A stretch of DNA of 64,000 nucleotides, from the NCBI GenBank assembly GCA_022478985.1, contig JAKSZP010000103.1, positions 124,001 through 188,000 on the forward strand. Reading direction: 5' to 3'. Below the pieces are notes generated by a model that was not told the DNA's origin, did no database searches, and saw only the letters and a list, made by a program, of their open reading frames with translations. The translations under genes were made by a program, and so were the position numbers. Source of the stretch: Massospora cicadina. Lineage: Eukaryota; Entomophthoromycota; Entomophthoromycetes; Entomophthorales; Entomophthoraceae. Numbering within the stretch: position 1 is the first letter of the stretch; the number at the start of each line of letters is the position of its first letter. Below are positions 22,076 to 32,094 of the stretch, one piece after another.

Positions 22076-22846
22076 TCACACCAAAGCAGCAGGTTTTGTG
22101 GGGTTTTGCTTTTTAGGGCCCATTATCTGAAGGGGCTCCTTCTTGTCTTCAATAGCTAAGACCCGAGGCTTAGGTTTTGAATCTTCAATGGTTAAAACAT
22201 GAGGGCATGATACTGCTCCACATGGAACTTGGGGCTTATGGAAATCGGTGACATCTAGTAACGCTTCCTTTATGTCTTGGACAGTCTGGAAATAGCGTTT
22301 GATGGAGGTGATGTGCATGGTGAGCGATGGGTAAGTAGCCACTCTAGTCAAAACAGCAGCTATAGCATCATCCAGAGTTAACATCTTTGAGGTTAGCAAC
22401 ATCTGGGCATCCATATAGAATTGTTCCGCAAAAGCGGCCACTGACTCTCCTTCCCCAATACTCATACACATTAAAACCTGTTTTGCCCAATGTAAGCTCT
22501 GCTGGGATCCGAATTCAGCCAAGAGGGCCCTCTTGACCTCTGGCCAGGTGTGCTGAGGATCCAGATGAGGGACAATCAGCTCTTGAGCTTGGCAGCTTAA
22601 ACAGGGAAGGATGCACTGAACTTTTTGTTTGTCAGTAGCGCCATCCATCACAGTTTTATAAACATACAAGAAGGAGTCAAAACTCCCTTCACCAGGGGTG
22701 TATCTGTCCTTCATGGGTAGTTTGAACGGCCGTTGCTCTAGCTTTTTGAGCCTGGAGAAAGAGCTGGCTAGTTGCTTCTTGAGAGCAACTATTTGCAAGT
22801 CAGGAGAGCTGCTAATGGTGACAGTCTCTATTTTATTAATACTTAT
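22076..22846 (-). CDS. gag: Gag (capsid) of element T
   Basis: Open frame of 257 codons down to a UGA at 22076. A Ty3-type retrotransposon gag core is clear: W-P-E-V-K-R-A-L-L-A-E-F-G, then VAAFAEQFYMDAQML, about 115-150 residues in. The protein forms the cytoplasmic particle that packages the RNA. No CCHC knuckle follows (only CGAVSCPHV). There is no in-frame ATG before residue 45; the frame opens after a TAG with an ATA triplet at 22844-22846, and another ATA at 22829-22831. Either could be a decayed ATG. The leader between PBS and this point is only about 20 bp. Confidence 0.75.
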   Translation of the reverse strand: MSINKIETVTISSSPDLQIVALKKQLASSFSRLKKLEQRPFKLPMKDRYTPGEGSFDSFLYVYKTVMDGATDKQKVQCILPCLSCQAQELIVPHLDPQHTWPEVKRALLAEFGSQQSLHWAKQVLMCMSIGEGESVAAFAEQFYMDAQMLLTSKMLTLDDAIAAVLTRVATYPSLTMHITSIKRYFQTVQDIKEALLDVTDFHKPQVPCGAVSCPHVLTIEDSKPKPRVLAIEDKKEPLQIMGPKKQNPTKPAALV

Positions 22847-22867
22847 CTAAGTATTCAGGGGGCTCAA

Positions 22868-22885
22868 CCCCTGTAGTGAGCACCA
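22868..22885 (-). promoter_or_regulatory. Primer-binding site of element T
   Basis: Minus strand TGGTGCTCACTACAGGGG, 3 nt inside the 5' LTR. The TGG pairs with the CCA end of a tRNA; the rest would pair with a tRNA whose 3' arm reads CCCCTGT-AGTGAGC-A-CCA. The same 18-mer occurs at J (55905-55922) and, with one mismatch each, at P (42885-42902) and K (52568-52585). I could not name the tRNA. Confidence 0.85.
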
Positions 22886-22888
22886 AAT

Positions 22889-23725
22889 TGTGGGATCCGC
22901 TAATGGAGGCCACAATTAATTTCTCAGAGTGAGAAACTTACTTTTTAATAAGATTATAAAGTAATAACTTTTTATAATTTTTATGTTTTTTATTATAATA
23001 AGCGCGGCAAAACCAAGAAAGGCCCCTTTGTCAATACTAGCTTTTCCCATTTAAACTAGTTCAATTTTTGAGACCATTGGTATTTGAGGTAAAAGAATGA
23101 AAAGCTCAGTTGTTTAAATAGGGAATATAGGTTTTTAGCCTTCCAGATAGGAGATAAAAATTTTGAGGCAATACTGACCCATGTGGTAATGATTGGATGA
23201 ATTGTATCCAATCATCAGCAAGTAAAATCTTTTCACCTCAGCGGTGGTCAGACTCAACTGGTAATGATTGGGTAACTTGGCAATGTTTGGACTCAGATGG
23301 TAATGATTAGCTAATTGTTACCCTATCATCTTCAAGTAAAATCTTTGCACCTCGGTGGTGGTTAGACTCAGATCATAATGATTGGTTAACTTGCACCCAA
23401 TCATTGATGGGTAAAATCTTCTGACCTTGCGGAGGTTTTGATCCATGCAATATTATTCTCCTTGTATTTGACTGAGGAGTTGGAGTGTTTCTATTATTAA
23501 CACTTACCGTTTTAAGCTGATTCTTATGATAAGTTATATTTTTCCAATTGTTGGGATTCCACCAAGAATCCACTAGGGTCTTTTCACTATGGGTACTCAT
23601 ATCATCATAATCCCCATTATTCTTTGATGTTTGGGCAGGAGATGGGCCAATCATAATAGAAAATTTGGGAGCCCTAATACCTCCAACATTCTTTTTCCTA
23701 AGTCGCGAAAAGAGAATGTCTGACA
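22889..23725 (-). repeat. 5' LTR of element T
   Basis: 837 bp, TG...CA ends. Carries the extended tandem array at 23180-23440 and an open frame of 93 codons at 23373-23654 starting with ATG on the sense strand. Confidence 0.9.
23180..23440. repeat. Tandem units with CCAAT hairpins in the T LTR
   Basis: About three units of 75-110 bp, each carrying an inverted repeat with ATTGG on one arm and CCAAT on the other: a perfect 10-bp stem ATGATTGGAT at 23189-23198 with ATCCAATCAT at 23206-23215; a weaker ATGATTAG...CTATCAT near 23303-23330; and ATGATTGG at 23378-23385 with CCAATCAT at 23397-23404. The 3' LTR has only two units (20540-20690). The units also share AAGTAAAATCTT and a GGTGGTTAGACTCA block. 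Confidence 0.8.
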
Positions 23726-23730
23726 GTCCT

Positions 23731-24724
23731 CCAGTACCATGAATTTATAATTTGTCCAAAAATTCAGTCTACTGAGGCTGCCTTTTAGATTTGTTCATTC
23801 TAGATCTTACAAAAGGATCTTTTCTCAGTGTTTATATACATAGTATGTGATGTTTTCTTTGTAAGATAATTGTGCATGGTTCAAATCTATGTGGTTTTTA
23901 TATTAAATGTCATCTATTGAGTGAAATAGTACTTTTTAATATTTTTTCCTAGATACTATCTATATGAATTGAGACAATTTTAAAATCTTACAATAGACAG
24001 TATTGTTTTATTTTAATGCAAACATAATAGACACTAGAAATGTCATTTTTATAAATATGGTATATGTAAGCTAGCTTTTTTCCTTCATGATTATCTGTTT
24101 ATGAGCCCATGTTCCACTAATCAATTGTAACAATAAACATTTTTTAAACATTCTCAAACATTTGGTAAGCCATATCATCAACTTTTACATATCTTTCTGC
24201 ACGCTTTTAAGTAGGATTTATATCAGATGCTAAAGTATGATAATAATAAAGTTTGTTGATACTTTTGATATGAAAATTTTCTTTACTTGCCACATTAATT
24301 AATAGTAGATAATTATGACTATCCTTTGCAGGGATACCTTTCTATATATTAGAGAATTATAATACTCTAGCTGACTTAAGAAACCACATTTACTGCGACT
24401 AATAAGTTTCACCTAACTCCATTTCTATAAACAATACTTTATTCCAAAAATTTCAAGAAACCTATATTATATCAAGAAATTAATATGCCCAACTATGAGA
24501 AAAACTGTTTGAAAAAGGAGATTGATGGAAGAGGAACGATTTAATGCTTCTAGGGAATATATGTACTAAAAACAAAGTTTTGATGTTGAGGCTTTTTAGA
24601 ATGTGACAATCAACCCAACTTACACTTCACCATTCCCTCTAGTTAAGAGCGCCTCAAGCCCCTTGCTCTACTGCTACTATTATCTAAAAAACCCCAGAAT
24701 TGCCCAACAGATCCCCCTGAATGC
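23731..24724. other. AT-rich stretch, nothing identified
   Basis: Right flank of element T. No frames or motifs that I can support. Confidence 0.4.
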
Positions 24725-25092
24725 TCAAATTTCTGCAGCGCTGATCATTTCTTTTAGGGCTTGTTTCAATAGAATCAGAAAATTTGTCCTCTGCTTTAGG
24801 TTATATAACTTTGAAAAGTCCTGTTGCCACAGTGCTAACCATTTTTTAAAATAACCACATTTCTGAAACCATGCCAGCGGCATCTGAATGGGTTGCTCTT
24901 CTGACACCTCCCACGCAGCCTAGTCACTCAATGTGCCAGCACAGAAATTATCTCCGCCAATTCTCCAACATATCCTTTAATATCCAGATATTTGTAATCA
25001 GGCTTAGACCACCATTTGTGCTCAAATAACTCCTCATTTGCCCACCACCATTGTTGTGACTCCTCATTCAAATTAAAAAGGTTTTGTGCCAT
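24725..25092 (-). pseudogene. Tryptophan-rich broken ORF of unknown nature
   Basis: Minus strand ATG at 25092 opens 54 codons (MAQNLFNLNEESQQWWWANE, later KHWWSKPDY-like and GYVGELAEII), ends in a TGA at 24928, and after one frameshift continues at 24907-24725 (AAWEVSEEQPIQMPLAWFQK, KKWLALWQQDFSKLYN). The high Trp and Gln content and coherent amphipathic segments suggest a real former protein of at least 120 residues. I do not recognise the family. A retroelement Gag N terminus or a host gene fragment are both possible. Confidence 0.3.
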
Positions 25093-25339
25093 ATTGGATG
25101 AGACTATTTAATCAGTTGAAAATTTTCTTGTTTTCAGATTGACAATATAACCTAAGCCAATTTCTAAATTTTGAATTTGAACACAATTTTACCAAGATGA
25201 TATTTTAAGACTAATGTCATTACCTATTTAAGATGACCACCAGCTTGTTATAGCTGAAGTGGTCTTACCTAAATTGTCACTCATTCTGTAAAGCAGTGAG
25301 AATTTTTTTCTTAGTTTATGTATGGGATGAATAACCCAA

Positions 25340-25800
25340 ATTCCAACCCTGATTTTCTTGTTGAAGCATGTAAAGAATCATAAAAATGGCAAATGAGGTT
25401 ATTGCCTCAGCCAAATATGATGCTGAGCTTGCAGCATTCTGACAAAATATAAGACCTCTCAAAAAATATTTCAGTATTGCCTAACTCCCTGATGCCTTCA
25501 TTTAAGCTGAGCATCACATTGCAGAGTACATGGAGGCTATCCTGCGGGCTGAAATTGTCAACATCACCAATTTTCTAAGTGATCCAACATAAAACTGCAG
25601 ACGCCCCAACGCCCTTACCCTTTTATTATTACTCCTTTTTTATAAGGAACCCTAAGGTGAGACACCTAACCCTCTATCCCTCCGCCATGGTGGATTGATA
25701 GTTTACTTTCCCTACCTGGTTGGATAGCTGTTTTGTTTTCATTTCATTCCATTTTTTATTTTTTTGACTTGTTTCAGTTTAATTCTTATAATTTATTTTA
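25340..25800 (+). pseudogene. Second partial copy of the zinc-knuckle ORF 3' end
   Basis: The segment with GCAGACGCCCCAACGCCC at 25595 and TCCGCCATGGTGGATTG at 25680 is homologous to 1235-1390. Upstream, 25383-25590 translates as ANEVIASAKYDAELAAF and AEYMEAILRAEIVNITNF with stops between. So the 3' part of that ORF and its following AT-rich tail are present twice in the same orientation. The knuckle part is missing here. Confidence 0.45.
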
Positions 25801-26149
25801 TTTTTATTCATAATGCTTTGCTCTTTGAGCATTTTGGTAATTAACATCACATGGTTAGCTTTTTTAGATTTATGAATTTCTGTGATCAGTCCTTTAAGCC
25901 ATAAGTTTATCGACATTTTAGCAACAGTAGAATTTACATAGGATTATTCTTCATTAAGGTGATGTGCACTTTTTGGTAACTTAAACTATACATGAGGTGA
26001 TATAAAGCATACTTACTTTACTTAAAATTTAGGATGTTTATAATATTTTCTGAAACATACTTTCATTCTAGATATTGTACCCTTTGAGATCAAATTATCT
26101 ACCTATTTGAGGAAAATTTTATTAGTTTTAGAAGTATCTGGATTCTTTG
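25801..26149. other. Expected place of the 3' LTR of B, not confirmed
   Basis: From the order of B this is where its 3' LTR should start. I see only weak similarity to the shared LTR at 39380-39908 (for example CTGGATTCTTTGTTTG against CTGGATTGCTTGTGAATG). Confidence 0.25.
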
Positions 26150-26968
26150 TTTGAAATGTGGGGGTTATTTAATCTTAAAGGCCCTTATTGTCCTCTGATG
26201 ATTATAGCCTGATCAATAAGACCATTATTTAGAAGTTCTATATGACTAAGACTTTACTCATCAGTAATTTTGACCTGTTTTTGAGCTAATTTGATTATTG
26301 TCTTTCCTAACAATACCCTCCTTGAGATCTTTCCAAGGGGCATATAAATTTAAAGGAACCTTCTATGGACTTAGTTAAAAGCAGTTCCCACTTTTACAGA
26401 AGCGATAGATTATTCAGGCCCACAGCGGAAAATAAGTCAACAGGGTCCAGACCATAGATTATCATGCTTATGAGCTCTTCCTCCAGGTCAATGATGGTAA
26501 AAGAGTTTGAATTTTCATACTGATACTCAGGCATAACTAGGCTTAAAAGCATTATTTATTGATTTCTATGCTACTTGTAGTTACTAGAGACCTCTCCAAA
26601 AGAACCTATAAACTAAAATTTTTATCTACCAAACTTTGCATAGCTAAATTAGTGGTATCAAGGATAGAGGATTCTAATATGGGCTAGACCTGGAGGGTAG
26701 CATGGGATCCCAACTATAATAAAGCCTTAGACGGAGGCATCCTTATAATTCTGTGAGAGCTTACCTGATAAGCCATTAGGGCTCCTAGAAGGTATTTTTT
26801 CTAACAAGACAGATTGGTATGTACCATTTCTATATAATATAGAGAATATCATACTATTTGCTCGCTCCATCTTCCCATTTTATAAATATTGCAGGAAACT
26901 TTAAAAGTTTTTTTAGTTCCCATAAAAAATTGAGTTTGGTCAACACCTGAGATAAAAATTCATACCAT
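26150..26968 (-). pseudogene. Integrase core end and C terminus of element B
   Basis: This continues the B integrase on the far side of element C. Next to the C junction the minus strand reads WYEFLSQVLTKLNF (usual F-W-x-x-L-x-x-x-L-G). After a frame change comes KMGRWSEQIV at 26855-26885, the decayed Q-T-D-G-Q-S-E-R-V. The remaining 700 bp correspond to the linker and C-terminal domain but are hardly readable. The match of the two halves across 26969-34493 is good evidence that C inserted inside B. Confidence 0.55.
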
Positions 26969-27530
26969 TGTTGGGACTAGGGGTTTTAGACCACTTGTTC
27001 TTTTAATTTTAAGGCCAAGAGACCCAAAGTTCCTGAGTGCTGGATTATAAGTTATTACTTTCCTTGCCTGGAAAGTCTACAGTCAGAATAAAGTTCCTTG
27101 AGCGGTAAATCTTAACTATGATTTTGTCTCTAAACAAATAGAGGTAGGCCAAATATTTTAAATGCCAAAAAGTGAGTAAATCTATATCTTGTAACATGAT
27201 CATATGTGATATCAGAGAGTTTTTCATGGTAAATCTTCAAGCGTTCTGAGCTAAGATCTATACTCATTTTTTAATTGGGGATGCTGCGGCATGTTTTTCA
27301 CATCTTGTAAACGGGATTCAATCGCCACATAGATTGATTTTGAACCCCAATATTGGGGGTTTTGGGTAAACAAAATTTAATCGCCCAAGTTGGGGTTTAT
27401 CCCTAATACCAAAAGGCCTTTAATTTTGTCAAGGATTATCCCCAATAATAGTTTTGTCTATTTCATCAGATCAGGTTCAATTCCATCATCTGACACAGGC
27501 AAATCTCTGATTTGGGCAAGAATCATGACA
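26969..27530 (-). repeat. 3' LTR of element C
   Basis: 562 bp, TGTTGGGACTAGG...AATCATGACA on the plus strand; homologous over its length to 33869-34493. Includes AAGGATTATCCCCAATAATA near 27432, the palindromic block also seen in G-family repeats. Confidence 0.85.
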
Positions 27531-27544
27531 ACGCCCCCCTCTAG
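27531..27544 (-). promoter_or_regulatory. Polypurine tract of element C
   Basis: Minus strand AGAGGGGGGCGT abuts the TGTCATG start of the 3' LTR. Confidence 0.75.
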
Positions 27545-27724
27545 ATCTTGGCGCAGATGGGAAACTGTAAGTCCTGGGGAATGTCCCCTGGGCGTCAATT
27601 GGGCTATTTTCCCATTCCTGAGCAAGAAGGTACCAAAGAGGATGGCTGTACCCCTTGTTATTAGGGCAATCTTGCCCACGTGGTGGACAAGCGCTGGGTA
27701 ACAGCTCTTCCACTTTAGATCCCT

Positions 27725-28955
27725 CCCCTGATACCCACACTCACCTTGTCAGAACTGTTACGGGGAATTAGTGAAATCTGCGCTGACATTGCTGAAATGA
27801 AATCAATCAGAAAAAAATCAAGTGGCAATCAGCTTGATGTTTGGATCTCAAATGGTCGAAAAGGGATGAAGACTGATATATTGGTTGGAATCGCTGACAG
27901 TTTTAATTTGGTCAACACTACGATCAAAAAAAGCACCCCCTCCCAAAATCGTTGAGGATCAGCCCTGATGGACAGGTAACAGTATCAGGCACCATCGATG
28001 AGGGTTTGAAGCTCCCTGCTGGAAAATTGGGCATTGCAGCCAATGCAATGCTCCTGATTGAATGAACGGCCCAGAAACTGGCACAGGTGAGTTGGGTGTC
28101 CCAAACCTGTTTCCAACCAAATGGGACTTCCCCTATGTGGGGTGGCCTTTGGGGATTCCCGCTGCTTGTTGGGCTAAACGCCATTGAGCCAACCATCAGA
28201 AACATAGCCAAGCCTCAGTTTGGACGTTCAAGGTCAAACTGACAGTGACTCAGCCTGCCGCCAAATTCTTCAATGTCAGTTCCCATTGAACTTATCCGCC
28301 CCATTCCCAGATAATTCGCTGGTTAGGTTGAAATTGAGGATCCTGATCCCAGCTTGTTCCCGCACCAATTGACCACTATTTAACCAGTTGCATTGCACTG
28401 AGAAAATTGTTGGTTGATTTTATTCCTTTTCCTTTGCAATAAAATTTTGCCTTCAAAAAACCAATCAATTTTTATTTAGTTGATTTCCTTCTGGCTGCAT
28501 CCCTTATGGCTTTTCCCTGGTGGCCCGTTGGTCCGTACACTGGATGGGCTCTACCAGTCCTCATGGTCACTATGGACCCCACTGTCATAGATTGGATTCA
28601 GCGAGCTAGATACTTCTGGCAATTTAACCCTGCTGTTATGAACTTTTGACAACAGTATACTGGGATCTTGTGGCCTTACATCTACTATCTTCAAGCAAGG
28701 ATCTGCCCCCTTGTCTCCCCAGTTGACTTTAGCCATCTATTGGCAACCTTGTAGGAACCATATCTGTGGTACCACCCCCTGAAGCAAGACCTCCAGTGTC
28801 TGGGGTGGTCTCCATTTGGTTTGTTCTCAGGCTGTTTTTCACTATTGCCCTGCACTAACAATTCATCGTTTCCCAATGCCCGGCTCCATACAACATCATT
28901 CAGTTGGCAATGCCTCTGGCATTATGGCTTGCTTTTGGGTGCTTACGCACCCTGA
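27725..28955 (+). pseudogene. Opposite-strand coding relic between integrase and 3' LTR of C
   Basis: On the strand opposite to C, three consecutive blocks look like former protein. (1) 27740-27955: LSELLRGISEICADIAEMKS then basic NGRKGMKTDILVGIADSFN. (2) 27931-28242: ISPDGQVTVSGTIDEGLKLP, AGKLGIAANAMLLIE, one TGA, then a Gly/Pro/Trp-rich part ending KPQFGRSRSN. (3) about 28442-28955: MAFPWWPVGPYTGWALPVLM, TVIDWIQRARYFWQFNPAVM, ILWPYIYYLQARICPLV, with one TGA and one TAG. Block 3 is hydrophobic and aromatic. The blocks are in three different frames, so two frameshifts would be needed. I do not recognise the protein. The minus strand here also has short open frames but no Ty3 motif. Confidence 0.4.
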
Positions 28956-29049
28956 CTGGCAGGCTGGTCTAAACTTCTTCTGCCATTTCCATGACAGAAA
29001 CGGCCAGATAAATCAACTATGTATGCGATTTACCACGTGCCCTGAGCAA

Positions 29050-30050
29050 TCTCCACAATTGAGTGTCATTGCCTCGTTTATAAATAACTTTGTAGGGCCC
29101 CAACAAGTTGGTTCATAAAAATTCTTGTGACCTCCAGGCTAATCATGGTGGAAAAGGACAAGATCACCTAGTTGGAAGGTGTGCAGAGGTTCATGCTTGT
29201 AGTTAAATCAATTAGTTTCTCTATTAGTGATAGCCAATAAGTTCTCAGAAGCCAGGGCCTGAAGTCAGATAATCTCATTGTCAGTGCTTCACATAGTAAC
29301 TTTGGGGGCTTTGGGGAATCTTGATCTATCATGGCCTGCACTTTAGAAGGCAGTTGAGGATTTCTTCTATACAACGCCTGGAAGGGCGACATCTTAATTA
29401 TTTAATGATAGCTTATTCTATAGGCCAGAACAGCACTAGGGAAATATTTGGGTCAGTGAAGGAATTAGTCATGGCCATTTTATGGAGAGTTGCAGTTAAA
29501 GTACCATTTGCACGATCTACCATTATTTATTGGTTGCAGGATGGTTTTGAGTGGAAAATACCTGAATGGATCCCATAAGTTTGGCTAAATCATTCACCAG
29601 CAATGATAAGAATTTGTCTGTTATCAGAGAGATTTAGTTAGGGCCCCATGCTGTGTGATAATCAAATTGTATAAAAATGTGACGGTAGCTTTTGCCAAAA
29701 TGGATGGTAGAGATACAGCTTTGATCCTTTTAGTTAAATGATACACTTCTAGAAGGAGGAACTGATGACCATTAGAGGCTCAAGGGAGGGGTCCCATAAC
29801 ATCAATACTAATAGTATGGAAGGGTTCACAGGGTGTAACTACTCAATGTTGAGGATGAGGATTAGGTCCAGCTTGACTTTTACATATCAGGCAGGACTCT
29901 AAGACGTCTTGGATTGAGACAAGAATTTCTTTCTCAGTGACATTGAGACTTAAGCCACTGGTAAGTTTTCTGAATTTCCCATGGCTGACTTGCAGATGCC
30001 CCTCTAATATGATATAAGTTTGAGCTGTATGTCGTACATAGGGCAACCAT
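29050..30050 (-). pseudogene. Integrase of element C
   Basis: All parts are visible. The H2C2 zinc region is at 29843-30046 (GHLQVSHGKFRKL, ESCLICKSQ). The core has SIDVMGPLP at about 29785-29815 (first Asp), LEVYHLTKRIKAVSLPSI, and ISLITDKFLSLLVNDLAKL at about 29575-29640 (second Asp). Then comes NHPATNK followed by VDRANGTL at about 29490-29545; the catalytic Glu of V-E-R-A-N is Asp. The C-terminal module SPFQALYRRNPQLPS lies at 29340-29392, with FQLGDLVLF and WGPYKVIYKRG at 29070-29170. Few stops interrupt this gene, so C is less decayed than A, B or D. Confidence 0.8.
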
Positions 30051-30229
30051 TTTCAATAAAAGTTTTCACAGCTTGCCGTCTTTAACTTATAGTTTTTCTG
30101 ATTATTTTGTTAATTCTTTTTGAAGGATCAGGGATTCGTCTTTTCATGAATGTGATTAAGTTAGAGTCGATCATCCTTAGGGTCAATTAGAGTTAATATG
30201 GGGAGACTGGATAAGCAATCCACCTTATA

Positions 30230-30680
30230 ATGGATGGTTCCTGGTCGATGAATAATAGAAAAATTGTAGTTTTGAAGTTTTAACGTCCATCAGGCTAAAG
30301 TACCATCAGGATCCTTCATTTGTTGCAGCAATCATAAGGAAGTATGGTCAGTAATCAAAGTAAAATGTTTTATGTTTAAATAGGGTTGAAATGCTTAAAT
30401 AGCCAGTAGGACCGCCAATCAGTTTGCGTTACATGACGTTATAGTTGTGTTTGGCTCTGGTTAGGTTTTTGCTATAGTAGGCTATGGGATGGTCCATCAA
30501 GTTTTTGTTGTTCTGCGATAATATGACTCCCATGGCTGTATTGCTAGCATCAGTAAAAAGGAGAAAGGGTTTATTGAAATTAGAATGTATAAGTACTGTC
30601 TTTGGGGGAGACCTATGTTTAATAGGTCAAAGGCCTGTTGTTGAACTTCTCTCCATTGGAAGGGTGTACCCTTCTTCAAT
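30230..30680 (-). pseudogene. RNase H of element C
   Basis: 30497-30679 opens with KKGTPFQWREVQQQAFDLL, the standard linker between RT thumb and RNase H, followed by PFSFLLMLAIQPWESYY, in which the T-D-A-S motif has decayed (LMLAI). The remainder down to 30230 follows the RNase H order with stops. Confidence 0.65.
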
Positions 30681-30838
30681 AAATATTAGAGTCTCAGAGA
30701 TGTCAGCAAAGTGTGGAATAAACTGGCGATAATATCTCATTATCCCCCAAAAACTCGTACATCATGTAGGGATTTAGGAGGACATCTTAGAAATGGCCAG
30801 GACCTTGTTGTTTATTTGGTATTCCGGCTTTACCTACC

Positions 30839-31420
30839 TTATGGCCCAAAAGGTCCATTTCTTCTGAAAAAGGAGCATTTTGACAACTTTAGTTTAAACA
30901 AAAGCTTGCCACAACTGCTGAAAAATTCGTCTTGGGCTACATGCTCAGTGAAGGTTCTTGAAAAAACCTTAATATTGTAAAGATAAACTAGGACACAGGA
31001 GCATTTCAAATCGCTTAAGAGTCCATCCATGGCGCTTTTGAAGGTGGCAGGGGCGTTACATAACCCCTGCGGCATTTGATTGGGTTCTAATAGTCCTTCG
31101 CTTGAGACAAGGGCACAGTTCTCATGATCTAAAGGCAACAAGTCAATTTTCCAGTACCCACTGTAGAGATCCATAGCTGAAAATAGTGAAAACCCGACAT
31201 TAAGCATAAGGAATCATCTATACGTGGTAATGGATATTTATAATTTTGGGTGATAGAATTAAGTCAGCGATTTTTCATGACAACACGGTGGCCACCATTC
31301 TATTTCTGAATTAATAAGAGTTTGGAGAAGCCCATGGACTTTTAAAAGGCACAAGTAACCCTGCTTCCAACAGTTGCCATAGCTCTAGGGCAACTTGAGC
31401 TTTTTCAACTTTAAATTTTG
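30839..31420 (-). pseudogene. Reverse transcriptase of element C, active site lost
   Basis: 30839-31207 is an open frame of 122 codons with SAMDLYSGYWKIDLL, MPQGLCNAPATFKSAM and then VLVYLYNIKVFSRTFTEHV. The catalytic Y-L-D-D is Y-L-Y-N, so the enzyme is dead. The N-terminal fingers continue to about 31420 with stops. Confidence 0.85.
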
Positions 31421-32094
31421 GTATAGCCAAGATCTGAACGGAGGGTGAGCCTCAGCCTCAATTTGGTGAATTACCCCTGTTAATTTTCCATAGAAACTTG
31501 GTCCCAAGAAAAATTATTTTAATACTCCTTATGGAGATTATAACATATGGGCGTTCATTAGAGTTGAGATTGTCTCCAATTCTAATTTTGACTAGAGCTA
31601 ATGTGGGTTGGGGATTGAGCCTCTAAATCTTGTAAGGAGCTAAACAACTCAAATTGGCGATATTTTCTAAGGGATGTAGTTTTACATAAGCAATAGGGGC
31701 ATAGCAAGGGACTTGGAAGGATTGATTTGCTAAAGTCCTTAATAGAATGAAGATAGATTTCCCGTATGCAGGATAAAATTCCCTGGGCAGGTCAACGCTT
31801 CTTTGATTGAAGGGTTTGGGTGTCCACTTATCTCCAATACTTGATTAGCTGGAATGTATATCTTAATCCTGTATCATCAATAACTTGTGATCCAGATGGT
31901 ATCTTGACAGGATGGGGGCAAATAGAGGTTTCCTTATCTTTGGCGTCCATAGCCTCATGGGTAACTTAGTTTTTCCTCTTAAGGCTAATATACGACTTTA
32001 CAAATAGAGGACAGATAATTGAGGAGGCATGTTCGTTTTTTCAGGGCTCCTTTACTTTTGACTGAAAGTTCAAAAATTAATGGATTCTAATACC

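Larger units (their letters stand above)
20247..23725 (-). mobile_element. Element T: complete non-autonomous LTR retrotransposon with gag but no enzymes
   Basis: 3,479 bp, flanked by a perfect 5-bp target duplication GTCCT (20242-20246 and 23726-23730). On the minus strand: 5' LTR 22889-23725, PBS 22868-22885, gag frame from about 22846 to 21386 (one in-frame UGA), a remnant of the integrase tail at about 20990-21260, PPT 20971-20982, 3' LTR 20247-20970. Only 1.9 kb lies between the LTRs. Protease, RT, RNase H and the integrase core are absent, while both ends of a normal Ty3 coding region remain, so T is an internal-deletion derivative that must be mobilised in trans. The organisation resembles TR-GAG elements. 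The LTRs are close to each other, so the insertion is relatively young. Confidence 0.9.

Noticed and set aside
27390..27740. 103-codon plus-strand and overlapping minus-strand frames as genes
   Set aside because: They cross the LTR, PPT and internal junction of C and show no coherent protein character; the antisense relic proper starts near 27725.
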